64,000 bases of DNA from Cytobacillus suaedae (GCA_014960805.1 CP063163.1:3249001-3313000); one strand, 5' to 3'; positions 48,132-55,142 are shown, numbered from the stretch's first letter. The notes: generated by a model not told the origin, from the sequence alone. Translations and numbers: made by a program.

Positions 48132-48647
48132 CTATTCCTCCCAATATAACATACCTTTACGTTTCATCCATGATAGCAATTTTCGCTCTACTCTACGATT
48201 TATTCTTGTGAAAAACCCATCTGTTTGAGCCACAGGTACAACTAAAATTGTGTGTAATCCAGTTCGGTTACCTCCTAATACATCAGTAAGTAGTTGATCA
48301 CCGATTACAACTAATTCTTCAGGTTTTAGTTTCATATTACTTTGTGCTCTTTTAAAAGCCCGAATTAATGGTTTTCTAGCTTCAAATATAAAGGGAATCT
48401 CTAAAGGATCAGCAAAGTCCTTTACCCTTTGCTCATTATTATTTGAAACAATTGTTACCATGATTCCCTCTTCTTTCATTTCTTTAAACCAATTAATCAG
48501 CTTTGGAGTAGCATTAGGACGATCCCACTCTACTAATGTGTTGTCTAAATCTGTTATAATCCCTTTTATTCCACGATCCACTAGGCTTTTAGGTGATATT
48601 TCAAATATACTCTTAACATGTTCATCTGGTAGAAATAGTTTTAACAC
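48132..48647 (-). CDS. yqeG: HAD-family phosphatase YqeG
   Basis: A 171-residue HAD hydrolase with IITDLDNTLVEWD (nucleophile Asp), VSNN and VIGDQLLTDVLGG. The family (YqeG/GEP4) includes phosphatidylglycerophosphatases, which is a possible role, but it is not shown by sequence alone. The start is GTG, with an AGGGTG site at rather long spacing. It heads the yqeG-yqeH-aroE-yhbY-nadD-yqeK-rsfS-yqeM operon. Confidence 0.9.
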   Translation of the reverse strand: MLKLFLPDEHVKSIFEISPKSLVDRGIKGIITDLDNTLVEWDRPNATPKLINWFKEMKEEGIMVTIVSNNNEQRVKDFADPLEIPFIFEARKPLIRAFKRAQSNMKLKPEELVVIGDQLLTDVLGGNRTGLHTILVVPVAQTDGFFTRINRRVERKLLSWMKRKGMLYWEE

Positions 48648-48727
48648 TTGTGTTACACACCCTCGTCTTTTTTATATTCTTCTATTTATTCAGGTATTGC
48701 ATTCAACAAATAGTCATTCTGCATCTC

Positions 48728-48756
48728 ATCATATCGAAAATACACATATCTTTCAA
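48728..48756 (-). promoter_or_regulatory. Sigma-A promoter of the yqeG operon
   Basis: TTGAAA (-35, complement of 48751-48756), a 17-bp spacer and TATGAT (-10, complement of 48728-48733); each hexamer differs from consensus at one position. It lies about 80 bases before yqeG, and its upstream side faces the DnaA-box cluster. Confidence 0.68.
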
Positions 48757-48841
48757 AAAAAATGACAAAATTCGGCTAAAATAGAAGAAATTTTAACTAA
48801 AAATAAAAATTTTTCGACAAAAGTCCTTCATTTTCAACACT

Positions 48842-48940
48842 TGTGGATAAACTTATACACATTATCCATATTGATATTTATAGATTTCTAAGATTTACCA
48901 ACAACATATCAACAGGTTATCCACTTTTTTCTGTGGATAA
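48842..48940. promoter_or_regulatory. Cluster of five DnaA boxes upstream of sda
   Basis: Perfect TTATCCACA occurs on the minus strand at 48842-48850 and 48932-48940. TTATACACA (fits TTATNCACA) lies at 48853-48861, TTATCCATA at 48862-48870 and TTATCCACT at 48917-48925 on the plus strand. In B. subtilis, DnaA activates sda through such boxes, linking replication status to the sporulation checkpoint. The cluster lies 50-150 bases before the proposed sda promoter. Confidence 0.9.
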
Positions 48941-48989
48941 CAGAACGATTGTTCTACACGTTTATTCATGATAGAGTAAGGGTACAAAC

Positions 48990-49018
48990 ATGACATAACC
49001 TACTATTGTATTTACATT
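48990..49018 (+). promoter_or_regulatory. Probable sda promoter
   Basis: ATGACA (48990-48995), a 17-bp spacer and TACATT (49013-49018), directly downstream of the DnaA boxes. It would give a leader of about 75 bases before the sda start. Confidence 0.45.
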
Positions 49019-49098
49019 ATATAGATTTTAGAACTTTTTTACCCCTTTAATATCAATAATTATTTTAGGAGGTGACTTGCCAATAGAGGCAGGCCATT

Positions 49099-49239
49099 AT
49101 GAGAAAATTATCTGATGAATTGTTAATTGAATCTTATTTTAAAGCAAGAGAGTTAAGACTGAGCAGTGATTTCATCCTTTTGATTGAGACAGAAATTAAA
49201 CGTAGATCTTTATCACATAGAATTAGAGTATCATCTTAG
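49099..49239 (+). CDS. sda: Sporulation histidine kinase inhibitor Sda
   Basis: A 46-residue helical-hairpin protein starting [20 protein letters not shown] and ending in [12 protein letters not shown], closely matching B. subtilis Sda. Sda binds the dimerisation domain of KinA and blocks phosphorelay to Spo0A while replication is active or blocked. The start is ATG 49099. A perfect AGGAGGTGA lies 23 bases upstream, too far for direct use, with a 6-bp stem (CTTGCC/GGCAGG, 49076-49093) in between; a weaker AGAGG lies nine bases before the ATG. The coding region is too short for most gene callers. Confidence 0.93.
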   Translation: MRKLSDELLIESYFKARELRLSSDFILLIETEIKRRSLSHRIRVSS

Positions 49240-49265
49240 AGAGCCATATACTGGCTCTTTTTTTA
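49240..49265 (+). terminator. Terminator of sda
   Basis: Stem AGAGCCA/TGGCTCT (49240-49258) with a five-base loop and a run of seven T residues, immediately after the sda stop. Confidence 0.88.
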
Positions 49266-50051
49266 TTGCTCTATAATAGTACCTATCTTTTCTCCTACTT
49301 TAACTTCGGTTCCCTCTGCCAGTGTATGTAGAGGCTGAAAGCTGTTCTTCTCAAATAATAAAACCACTGTTGAACCAAATGTAAAATACGCGATTTCTTC
49401 ACCTTTTGATAACTCCTCATTTTTATGAGTTGTTTCAATACTATTTACAAACATCGCACCCACTTTTACTATCGCCATATGCTGACCACCAGGCTGCTTG
49501 ACCTCTGTAATTGTTCGATAGTTTTTCGATAGAGGATCCTTTCCGTACTTTAACCCTAATTTGTTCACCGGATAAGACTTGGTACCAAGTGTCCATTGAT
49601 TCGTCACTATTCCAGTTGTCGGGCTGTGTATTCTATGGTAGTGACTTGGACTTAAGTAGAGAAGGACAAATGTACCGCCAATGTATTTTTGTAGTACTGT
49701 ATCATCTCCTAACATCTCGCCAACTGAATAGGGTTTAGCTTTAACTTCAATTATATTTTTTTCAGTTATGAGTCCATGTTTCTCAAATACAGCATCAACC
49801 GGACTTACGATCGAGTCTATTGCTTGATCAACTGGTCTGATTCCTTTTTTAAGCTTTCGAATAAAAAAGCTATGTAAGGTTTTATATTTATCCAACGTTT
49901 CTTCCATTTCATCTTGGTTGATTTTATAGGTTGAAGCAAATGAAGGAATAATAAACGAACTATATTTTGATCGAGCAAACTTTTTTAGAGCATTGGACAC
50001 GATACGGTTATTTGTTAATTCAATTAGGAAACGATAAAAATATGTTAGCAA
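49263..50051 (-). CDS. psd: Phosphatidylserine decarboxylase proenzyme
   Basis: A 262-residue inner-membrane enzyme that makes phosphatidylethanolamine from phosphatidylserine. It cleaves itself at a conserved GST to form a pyruvoyl group; the motif is FGSTVVLLFEKN near residue 226. Upstream histidines occur in YLSPSHYHRIHSP. It is the shorter Bacillus-type enzyme. The pssA synthase that often accompanies it is not in the window. It is convergent with sda. Confidence 0.95.
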   Translation of the reverse strand: MLTYFYRFLIELTNNRIVSNALKKFARSKYSSFIIPSFASTYKINQDEMEETLDKYKTLHSFFIRKLKKGIRPVDQAIDSIVSPVDAVFEKHGLITEKNIIEVKAKPYSVGEMLGDDTVLQKYIGGTFVLLYLSPSHYHRIHSPTTGIVTNQWTLGTKSYPVNKLGLKYGKDPLSKNYRTITEVKQPGGQHMAIVKVGAMFVNSIETTHKNEELSKGEEIAYFTFGSTVVLLFEKNSFQPLHTLAEGTEVKVGEKIGTIIEQ

Positions 50052-50224
50052 TGAGTCTTCCTCCTACAGGATTTAAATCAGGTGCGTTTATATACAGTCT
50101 TTTCCACGAGTGCTATTATAACACTTAGCTCGTATGTCTACTATTATTATTTCATTGGCTAATTAATTGATTCAATTTATATATATACTCTTTACCGAAA
50201 AATTTTGGATTTCACTTTTAAACT

Positions 50225-50360
50225 TGACCGTTCCTTTGCGCTGCAGTCACTTGCTTTCCGCGGGGAGGGATTCGAGCCTCCTCGGTGCTTCGCACCTGTG
50301 GGGTCTCGAACTTCCCTCTACTTCCCGCAGGAGTCAAGTGCCTTTCGCTCCAATACACTC
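50225..50360 (-). repeat. Type A palindromic intergenic repeat, short form (copy 4)
   Basis: About 136 bp in the reverse orientation, starting CCGTTCCTTTGCGCTGCAG and ending CGCTCCAATACACTC. It lacks the nested hairpin module present in the long copies: CGCGGGGAGGGATTCGAGCC is continuous. It lies between the psd 5' end and the pepF terminator, in a 390-bp gap that holds nothing else recognisable except psd upstream sequence. Confidence 0.86.
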
Positions 50361-50397
50361 CTATAAAAATATATTAATTACTCTCTCTACAAAATTA

Positions 50398-50431
50398 ATA
50401 AAAAAGCACCTATCCGTTAAGATAAGTGCTT
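50398..50431 (-). terminator. Terminator of pepF
   Basis: Stem AAGCACTTATC/GATAGGTGCTT (one G-T pair) with a six-base loop and a T-run leftward, 13 bases after the pepF stop. Confidence 0.87.
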
Positions 50432-50443
50432 AAAGTTGTTTTA

Positions 50444-52237
50444 TTAGTTTGTTAGTGATAAGAATTCTTCTACGTCTTTTACGGATAGTTTTACTGCTTT
50501 GTCCCAGAATTCTGGTTGGGTTAGGTCTACTCCTAGGTGTTTTTGGGCTAGGTCTTCGACTGTCATGCTAGCAGTGTCTTTTAATAGTGCGATGTATTTT
50601 TCTTCGTAATCTGTACCTTCTTCAAGTGCTTTAGCATAGATGCCTAGTGAGAATAAGTATCCAAACGTATACGGGAAGTTATAGAAAGGAACACCTGTAA
50701 TATAGAAATGCATTTTTGATGCCCAGAATGATGGGTGATATTGGTCTAATGCATCACAATAAGCTGCTCTTTGTGCATTTTCCATTAATTCATTTAGTCG
50801 TTCAGTACTTACAATCCCTTGTTTGCGTTCTTCATAGAATGAAGTTTCAAAGATAAAACGAGCGTGTATGTTCATATAGAAGGCAACGCTTCTTTGGATC
50901 TTATCTTCTAGTAGAGCAAGTCTTTCTTCTTCACTCTTCGCATTTTTAACAGATGCATCAGCAACAATCATTTCTGCGAACGTAGAAGCAGTTTCAGCAA
51001 CATTCATCGCATAGCTACGGTTCAATGTGTGTACGCCTTTCATCGCATGTTGATGGAATGCATGGCCCAGTTCATGAGCTAGTGTAGATACATTTGATGG
51101 TGTACCTGAGAAAGTCATAAAGATACGAGACTGATCACTTTCTGGGAAGCTCGTGCAGAACCCACCTGGTCTTTTCCCAACACGGTCTTCTGCTTCAATC
51201 CATCGGTCTTCGAAAGCTTTTTTTGTAAACTCAGTTAGTTCAGGTCCGAATTTACTAAATTGTTCTAGGATAAATTCTGCACCCTCTTGATAACTAACTG
51301 TACTTTCCGTTTTACTAATTGGGGCATCTAGGTCAAACCAGCTTAATTTCTCAAGTCCTAATATTTTAGCTTTTCGATTTAAATATTCAACAAATGGAGC
51401 TTTGTTTTCCGAGATTACTTTCCACATTGTATCCAATGTTTGTTGAGACATTCTATTAATATCTAATGGCTCTTTCAAAACTTCATCCCAGTTTCTTTGC
51501 TTATATACATTTAAACGGAATCCAGCTAAATGGTTTAATGAAGCAGCAAAATAATCAGCTTGTTCGCCCCAAGATTTTTCCCAGCTCTCAAATACTGTTT
51601 TTCGTACATTTCGGTCTTTATTAGAGAACTTATTATGAGCTTGACCAGCCGACAATTCTTTAACTTCACCATTTTCTTCAAATGGAATTTTAAGATTGCC
51701 CACTATCGTATCATAAAATTGGCCCCAAGCATGATAGCCATCAATTCCAAGACTATTGATTAATGCTTCTTGTTCTGTTGATAATTTTTCTTTCGCACGA
51801 TTTCTGCGCTCATTTAATACATATGAAATTTCTTGAAAAGGTTCTTCGTTTAATAACGCTTCAAACACAGATTGATCGATTGAAACAAGTTTTTGGTCAA
51901 ACGAAGTTAAAACAGTTTGGAAATTTGCACTTATTTGTGTAACCTTTCCGCGAAGTGAGTTTGCCTTTTTATCAGTCGTGTCCTGTGCTTGAAGGCAGCC
52001 TACAAATGCCCCAGCCTGACGAAGTTTACTTCCAACCACTACGAAAGCAGAGATGATTGATGATAACCCTTCTTTGTCATTCACATTTGTTGGAACAGCA
52101 AAACCTAGTACTAAATTAGAAAAGCTCTCTAATTCAGTTTGTAATTCCTCAAGATGAGCAGCAAACTGTGGGGAATTGCTTCCTCCTTCAAAAAATACTT
52201 CTAAATCCCATGTTTGTTGGTATGTAGCAGTAGTCAT
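50444..52237 (-). CDS. pepF: Oligoendopeptidase F (M3B metallopeptidase)
   Basis: A 597-residue cytoplasmic zinc peptidase that cleaves oligopeptides. The catalytic HEXXH is in LAHELGHAFHQHAM near residue 386, and the third ligand Glu lies in AETASTFAEM. The ATG at 52235-52237 follows GGAG at proper spacing; an in-frame extension to 52279 lacks a site. It is monocistronic, with its own terminator. Repetitive C-rich codon stretches near the 3' end look like local mutation only. Confidence 0.94.
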   Translation of the reverse strand: MTTATYQQTWDLEVFFEGGSNSPQFAAHLEELQTELESFSNLVLGFAVPTNVNDKEGLSSIISAFVVVGSKLRQAGAFVGCLQAQDTTDKKANSLRGKVTQISANFQTVLTSFDQKLVSIDQSVFEALLNEEPFQEISYVLNERRNRAKEKLSTEQEALINSLGIDGYHAWGQFYDTIVGNLKIPFEENGEVKELSAGQAHNKFSNKDRNVRKTVFESWEKSWGEQADYFAASLNHLAGFRLNVYKQRNWDEVLKEPLDINRMSQQTLDTMWKVISENKAPFVEYLNRKAKILGLEKLSWFDLDAPISKTESTVSYQEGAEFILEQFSKFGPELTEFTKKAFEDRWIEAEDRVGKRPGGFCTSFPESDQSRIFMTFSGTPSNVSTLAHELGHAFHQHAMKGVHTLNRSYAMNVAETASTFAEMIVADASVKNAKSEEERLALLEDKIQRSVAFYMNIHARFIFETSFYEERKQGIVSTERLNELMENAQRAAYCDALDQYHPSFWASKMHFYITGVPFYNFPYTFGYLFSLGIYAKALEEGTDYEEKYIALLKDTASMTVEDLAQKHLGVDLTQPEFWDKAVKLSVKDVEEFLSLTN

Positions 52238-52349
52238 TGTTATTCTCCTCTCATGGTTTAAGTATGGTATGTAATACAAAATTATTTAGATAACCTAAAT
52301 ATTATTATATAGGTAATTTTAAAATATTTCTACAATTTAATTATCTTAA

Positions 52350-52384
52350 AAATAGTCAGCTGACAAACTAAATATGTCAGCTGA
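52350..52384 (-). terminator. Double-palindrome hairpin after the YjcZ-type gene
   Basis: Two exact copies of GTCAGCTGAC (52354-52363 and 52375-52384), each itself palindromic, separated by 11 bases. They can pair as one 10-bp stem, followed leftward by TATTTTTAAG. It follows the stop of the gene at 52395 by about ten bases. Confidence 0.7.
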
Positions 52385-52394
52385 CGTTAAAGAA

Positions 52395-52562
52395 CTATTT
52401 TCCGTAATAATTGTAGTAATAGTAGCCTCCACCTAATACGAGTAAAAGTATTAGGAGTACAACAATCAATCCAAAGCCATATCCACTACCACCATATCCA
52501 TAGCCAGTTGGACCATAGCCAGGATAACCATATCCTCCGTAAGGATAATATCCGTATGGCAT
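52395..52562 (-). CDS. YjcZ-family small sporulation protein
   Basis: A 55-residue protein with an N-terminal Tyr/Gly/Pro-rich half (MPYGYYPYGGYGYPGYGPTG) and a C-terminal membrane segment (GLIVVLLILLLVLGGG) ending YYYYNYYGK. This layout matches the YjcZ family of small Bacillus proteins associated with sporulation. The ATG at 52560-52562 has GAAGGAGG upstream. It is divergent from sigK, across a type A repeat, which fits late sporulation expression. Its function is unknown. Confidence 0.84.
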   Translation of the reverse strand: MPYGYYPYGGYGYPGYGPTGYGYGGSGYGFGLIVVLLILLLVLGGGYYYYNYYGK

Positions 52563-52706
52563 ATTAAAAGCCTCCTTCAACTTAGAAATAATGATATTTC
52601 CCCTATATAAATAACCTATTCAACGATGTATATAACGTAAGGGCGAATGCACAGTTTAAATGAAAAAATTGGTCCGTAGCCTGAAACCACTAATATAGTA
52701 AATTAA

Positions 52707-52839
52707 GAGTGGATTGAAGCGGAAGGCACTTGACTCCTGCGGGAGATAGAGGAAAGGTCGAGACCCCACAGACGGAACGTCGAGGAGGCTCGACTTCCTC
52801 CCCGCAGAAAGCAAGTGCCTGCAGCGGAAAGGAACGGAC
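52707..52839 (+). repeat. Type A palindromic intergenic repeat, short form (copy 5)
   Basis: About 133 bp, beginning GAGTGGATTGAAGCGGAAGG and ending GCCTGCAGCGGAAAGGAACG. As in copy 4 the nested module is absent (CTTCCTCCCCGCAGAAAGC is continuous). It lies in the divergent 460-bp gap between the YjcZ-type gene and sigK. I could assign no promoter in the rest of the gap with confidence. Confidence 0.87.
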
Positions 52840-53021
52840 TTTGTTCAATTTGACAAATAATAATCTTTATAAAATAGGCAATATGAAACGAAATGTTATT
52901 CATTTTTTTATAGGTACAGACACAAACAAGCTTCCTCGTACATAAGAATGAATTAATAGGTATTTGCCTATTCTTTCCCGTGCTAAAAAAGCAGGTTTTT
53001 TACTAATGTGGAGGTGAAGGG

Positions 53022-53735
53022 ATGTCAGCATTATTAACTACGCTCGGATATTTCATTAAGGAATTACTATTTTTAGTCTCCTATGTAAAAAACAATGCCT
53101 TTCCACAACCCCTATCAAGTTCTGATGAAAAAAAATACTTACGTTTAATGGCAGAGGGTGACGAACACGCTCGTAATTTACTAATTGAGCATAACCTCAG
53201 ATTAGTTGCCCATATTGTAAAAAAGTTTGAAAATACTGGGGAAGATACAGAAGATCTCATTTCAATCGGTACAATTGGTTTAATTAAAGCCATAGAAAGT
53301 TACTCTGAAGGTAAAGGGACTAAACTAGCCACTTATGCGGCAAGGTGTATTGAAAACGAAATCTTAATGCATCTGCGAGCATTGAAAAAAACAAAAAAAG
53401 ATGTTTCCTTACATGATCCAATTGGCCAGGATAAAGAGGGAAATGAGATTAGTTTGATTGATGTTCTAAAATCCGAAGCAGAAGATGTGATCGAAACGAT
53501 TCAACTTAATATGGAGCTTGAGAAGATTAAGGAGTACATCGATATTCTAGACGGTAGGGAAAAGGAAGTCATTGTGGGAAGATTTGGACTTGATTTGAAA
53601 AAAGAAAAAACACAAAGAGAAATTGCTAAGGAATTAGGGATTTCAAGGAGCTATGTATCTAGAATAGAAAAACGTGCATTGATGAAAATGTTTCATGAGT
53701 TTTATAGGGCAGAAAAAGAGAAGCGAAGAATCTAA
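53022..53735 (+). CDS. sigK: RNA polymerase sporulation sigma factor SigK, uninterrupted
   Basis: A 237-residue pro-sigma-K, the late mother-cell sigma factor. The 20-residue prosequence [20 protein letters not shown] precedes [12 protein letters not shown], the site at which SpoIVFB cleaves in B. subtilis. Regions 2 ([17 protein letters not shown]), 3 and 4 ([23 protein letters not shown]) are complete. The gene is continuous here, with no skin-type element. The binding site is GGAGGTGAAGGG. Confidence 0.97.
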   Translation: MSALLTTLGYFIKELLFLVSYVKNNAFPQPLSSSDEKKYLRLMAEGDEHARNLLIEHNLRLVAHIVKKFENTGEDTEDLISIGTIGLIKAIESYSEGKGTKLATYAARCIENEILMHLRALKKTKKDVSLHDPIGQDKEGNEISLIDVLKSEAEDVIETIQLNMELEKIKEYIDILDGREKEVIVGRFGLDLKKEKTQREIAKELGISRSYVSRIEKRALMKMFHEFYRAEKEKRRI

Positions 53736-53744
53736 GAAGGAAAC

Positions 53745-53782
53745 AAAAAACACAGTGAAGAATTTTTTCACTGTGTTTTTAA
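53745..53782. terminator. Bidirectional terminator after sigK
   Basis: A perfect stem AAAAACACAGTGAA/TTCACTGTGTTTTT (53746-53780) with a seven-base loop, between sigK and the opposing 26-residue gene. Confidence 0.9.
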
Positions 53783-53792
53783 TGTGTCTATT

Positions 53793-53873
53793 TTAAGCCT
53801 CTGAACTAATTTCAGTTCCGATAATAAGTGCGATAGATACAGTTATAACAAGCCCCATGACGATTGAGAACAT
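53793..53873 (-). CDS. Putative 26-residue hydrophobic peptide
   Basis: The frame reads MFSIVMGLVITVSIALIIGT then EISSEA, a single membrane helix with a short acidic tail. I do not recognise the family. Support for it being real is a strong GGAGG eight bases before the ATG and a terminator after the stop. It is convergent with sigK and the first of several tiny leftward genes. It could be a sporulation membrane peptide or a small toxin; neither is shown. Confidence 0.5.
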   Translation of the reverse strand: MFSIVMGLVITVSIALIIGTEISSEA

Positions 53874-54004
53874 GTTTGCCACCTCCATAATTACCAAAGT
53901 AATTTTTTTCTTACTTATAATTTATCACTTTTTTACGGTATAAATGGTAGGCGACTTTGAACGTTCTGTTACTATAAATTGTCAACTTTGTGAAGAACAA
54001 GTCT

Positions 54005-54035
54005 ATAGAAAAGCGCCTGATTTCTCAGACGCTTT
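54005..54035 (-). terminator. Terminator after the 23-residue gene
   Basis: Stem AAGCGTCTGA/TCAGGCGCTT (with one G-T pair) and a four-base loop, followed leftward by TTCTAT. It lies 15 bases after the stop at 54050. Confidence 0.7.
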
Positions 54036-54049
54036 GACATACATATTAA

Positions 54050-54121
54050 TTAAGCCTTCTTAGACTTAGTATCTTTTTTCTCAAAGAATATGGTTAATAG
54101 TAATACATGCAACGATAACAT
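54050..54121 (-). CDS. Putative 23-residue peptide, YrzI-like N-terminus
   Basis: The frame reads MLSLHVLLLTIFFEKKDTKS then KKA: a short hydrophobic stretch followed by a basic tail, the same pattern as the YrzI-type genes to its right but shorter. GGAGG lies eight bases before the ATG and a terminator follows. It may be a shortened YrzI paralogue. Its function is unknown. Confidence 0.45.
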   Translation of the reverse strand: MLSLHVLLLTIFFEKKDTKSKKA

Positions 54122-54209
54122 CCGACAATCCTCCTATCATATTGTTAGGTGGAATCTTTCTCCACATATAGCCAATTTAGAATGATACAAACTTTATAAA
54201 ACATATTTT

Positions 54210-54371
54210 TTACCACCTTTCTAAATATTGATATAAACCTAAATTGAAATCATCTTGGGCAGATGGGTTTGTTCTTTTCCCTTCAATTTTTCGCATAAAT
54301 TCATCACGATCTACAGTTTTAGGAGCACTTTTCTCCAATGTAATTGTTAAAAAGAATAAATGAAATGTCAT
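54210..54371 (-). CDS. YrzI-like small protein (paralogue 2)
   Basis: A 53-residue protein beginning MTFHLFFLTITLEKSAPKTV, closely parallel to the YrzI-type start MTLNLFFITISVNKRKRT of the gene at 54494, with a polar C-terminal half ending LGLYQYLERW. The YrzI family (about 45-50 residues) is annotated as a probable sporulation protein of unknown function in Bacillus. The AGAGG site is about 12 bases from the ATG, rather far. A different frame with a better binding site overlaps its 5' end (54319-54450). Confidence 0.55.
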   Translation of the reverse strand: MTFHLFFLTITLEKSAPKTVDRDEFMRKIEGKRTNPSAQDDFNLGLYQYLERW

Positions 54372-54450
54372 AATCTAATGTTTCCTCTCTTTTATAGAAA
54401 TTCGATTTAAATTGTTTATTTCGGGTTTCAATAGTAGTAATTATAATCAT
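54319..54450 (-). CDS. Possible 43-residue frame overlapping the YrzI-like gene
   Basis: The frame starts MIIITTIETRNKQFKSNFYK behind a strong GAGAGGAG site and runs 53 bases into the YrzI-like gene in another frame. The short hydrophobic start followed by basic residues again resembles the YrzI layout. It may be a decayed paralogue or an upstream frame whose translation is coupled to the gene at 54210-54371. Evidence is limited to the binding site and pattern. Confidence 0.28.
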   Translation of the reverse strand: MIIITTIETRNKQFKSNFYKREETLDYDISFILFNNYIGEKCS

Positions 54451-54493
54451 TATGATTCTCCTCTCGTTTTTCATAGGTTTTTTAAAAATAAAT

Positions 54494-54634
54494 TTAGTTA
54501 GTGTAGTACATGTTTATTTGGCGGTCTTTCATTTCGTCATACATTTTCTGTACATTTTCTTCATGCTGAATTTCTTCGATTGTTCTTTTTCTCTTATTTA
54601 CAGATATCGTTATAAAAAATAGATTTAGTGTCAT
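54494..54634 (-). CDS. yrzI: YrzI family small protein
   Basis: A 46-residue protein, MTLNLFFITISVNKRKRTIE at the N-terminus and a Glu/Lys-rich helix ending INMYYTN. This matches the Bac_small_YrzI family, which in B. subtilis lies near yrhC and yrhB, as here. Its function is unknown; the family is linked to sporulation by annotation only. The start ATG 54632-54634 follows a perfect AAAGGAGGTGAT; a longer frame to 54706 runs through a terminator hairpin and is rejected. Confidence 0.8.
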   Translation of the reverse strand: MTLNLFFITISVNKRKRTIEEIQHEENVQKMYDEMKDRQINMYYTN

Positions 54635-54662
54635 ATATATCACCTCCTTTAAATTTGGGCAC

Positions 54663-54742
54663 AAAAAAGCCACAGTTGTATAATGTACTGTGGCATAAAT
54701 AGGCATAAAAAAGCCACAGAGACACTATCCGGTCACTGTGGC
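54663..54742 (-). terminator. Two tandem, nearly repeated terminators
   Basis: Hairpin 1 has GCCACAGT/ACTGTGGC (54669-54694), hairpin 2 GCCACAG/CTGTGGC (54713-54742); each is followed leftward by a run of six T residues. The arms and flanking GGCATAAA are shared, so one is probably a duplicate of the other. They separate the 26-residue gene at 54772 from yrzI. Confidence 0.85.
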
Positions 54743-54771
54743 ATGAATGTAAATTAAAATAAATAAACGAA

Positions 54772-54852
54772 TTAATTCATCACCATGGCGGTCGAATAGA
54801 TTGTTACATATGCAATTTTAGAACCTTTTTTCATTCCAGCTTTATTAATCAC
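54772..54852 (-). CDS. Putative 26-residue peptide (GTG start)
   Basis: The frame reads MINKAGMKKGSKIAYVTIYS then TAMVMN, with a GTG start behind a perfect AAAGGAGGTCG. I do not recognise it. It has a basic N-terminus and a mildly hydrophobic C-terminus. The tandem terminators follow its stop by about 30 bases, so it looks like a separately transcribed tiny gene. No close parallel is known to me. Confidence 0.48.
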   Translation of the reverse strand: MINKAGMKKGSKIAYVTIYSTAMVMN

Positions 54853-54994
54853 GTTAATCGACCTCCTTTAATGAATTATTATTACAGAGGTAATTATATC
54901 CAAAAGAATTACCAAAGTAAACCCCTTTTTCAAAAAAAAGGTAAATTTTTATTTTTGTAAATGGCTGTGCTACAACTTGTTGATTTTACACTAT

Positions 54995-55121
54995 GTTGAT
55001 TTCAGCTGCAGGCACGAGACTCCTGCGGGAGAAGCGCGTCAATGTGAGACCCCGCAGGAGCAAGCGACGAGGAGGCTCACGGACCGTCCGCGGAAAGCGA
55101 GTGCCTGCAGCAGAAATCAAC
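54995..55121. repeat. Type C palindromic intergenic repeat
   Basis: About 127 bp bounded by GTTGATTTCAGCTGCAGGCAC and GTGCCTGCAGCAGAAATCAAC; the outer 20-21 bases form an inverted repeat with one or two mismatches. The inside shares CTCCTGCGGGAG, GAGGAGGCTCA and CGCGGAAAGC with type A, but the ends differ. It lies between the yrhC terminator and the 26-residue gene. A truncated half-copy lies at 59454-59494. Confidence 0.85.
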
Positions 55122-55142
55122 AGTTGAGTTTAATAGAGCCAA

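Noticed and set aside
48842-48940. DnaA-box cluster as a replication origin
   Set aside because: There is no dnaA, dnaN, rpmH or AT-rich unwinding region nearby, and the layout matches the known sda regulatory region.
54635-54706. N-terminal extension of yrzI by 24 residues
   Set aside because: It would be translated through one of the tandem terminators, and a perfect Shine-Dalgarno sits before the internal ATG at 54634.
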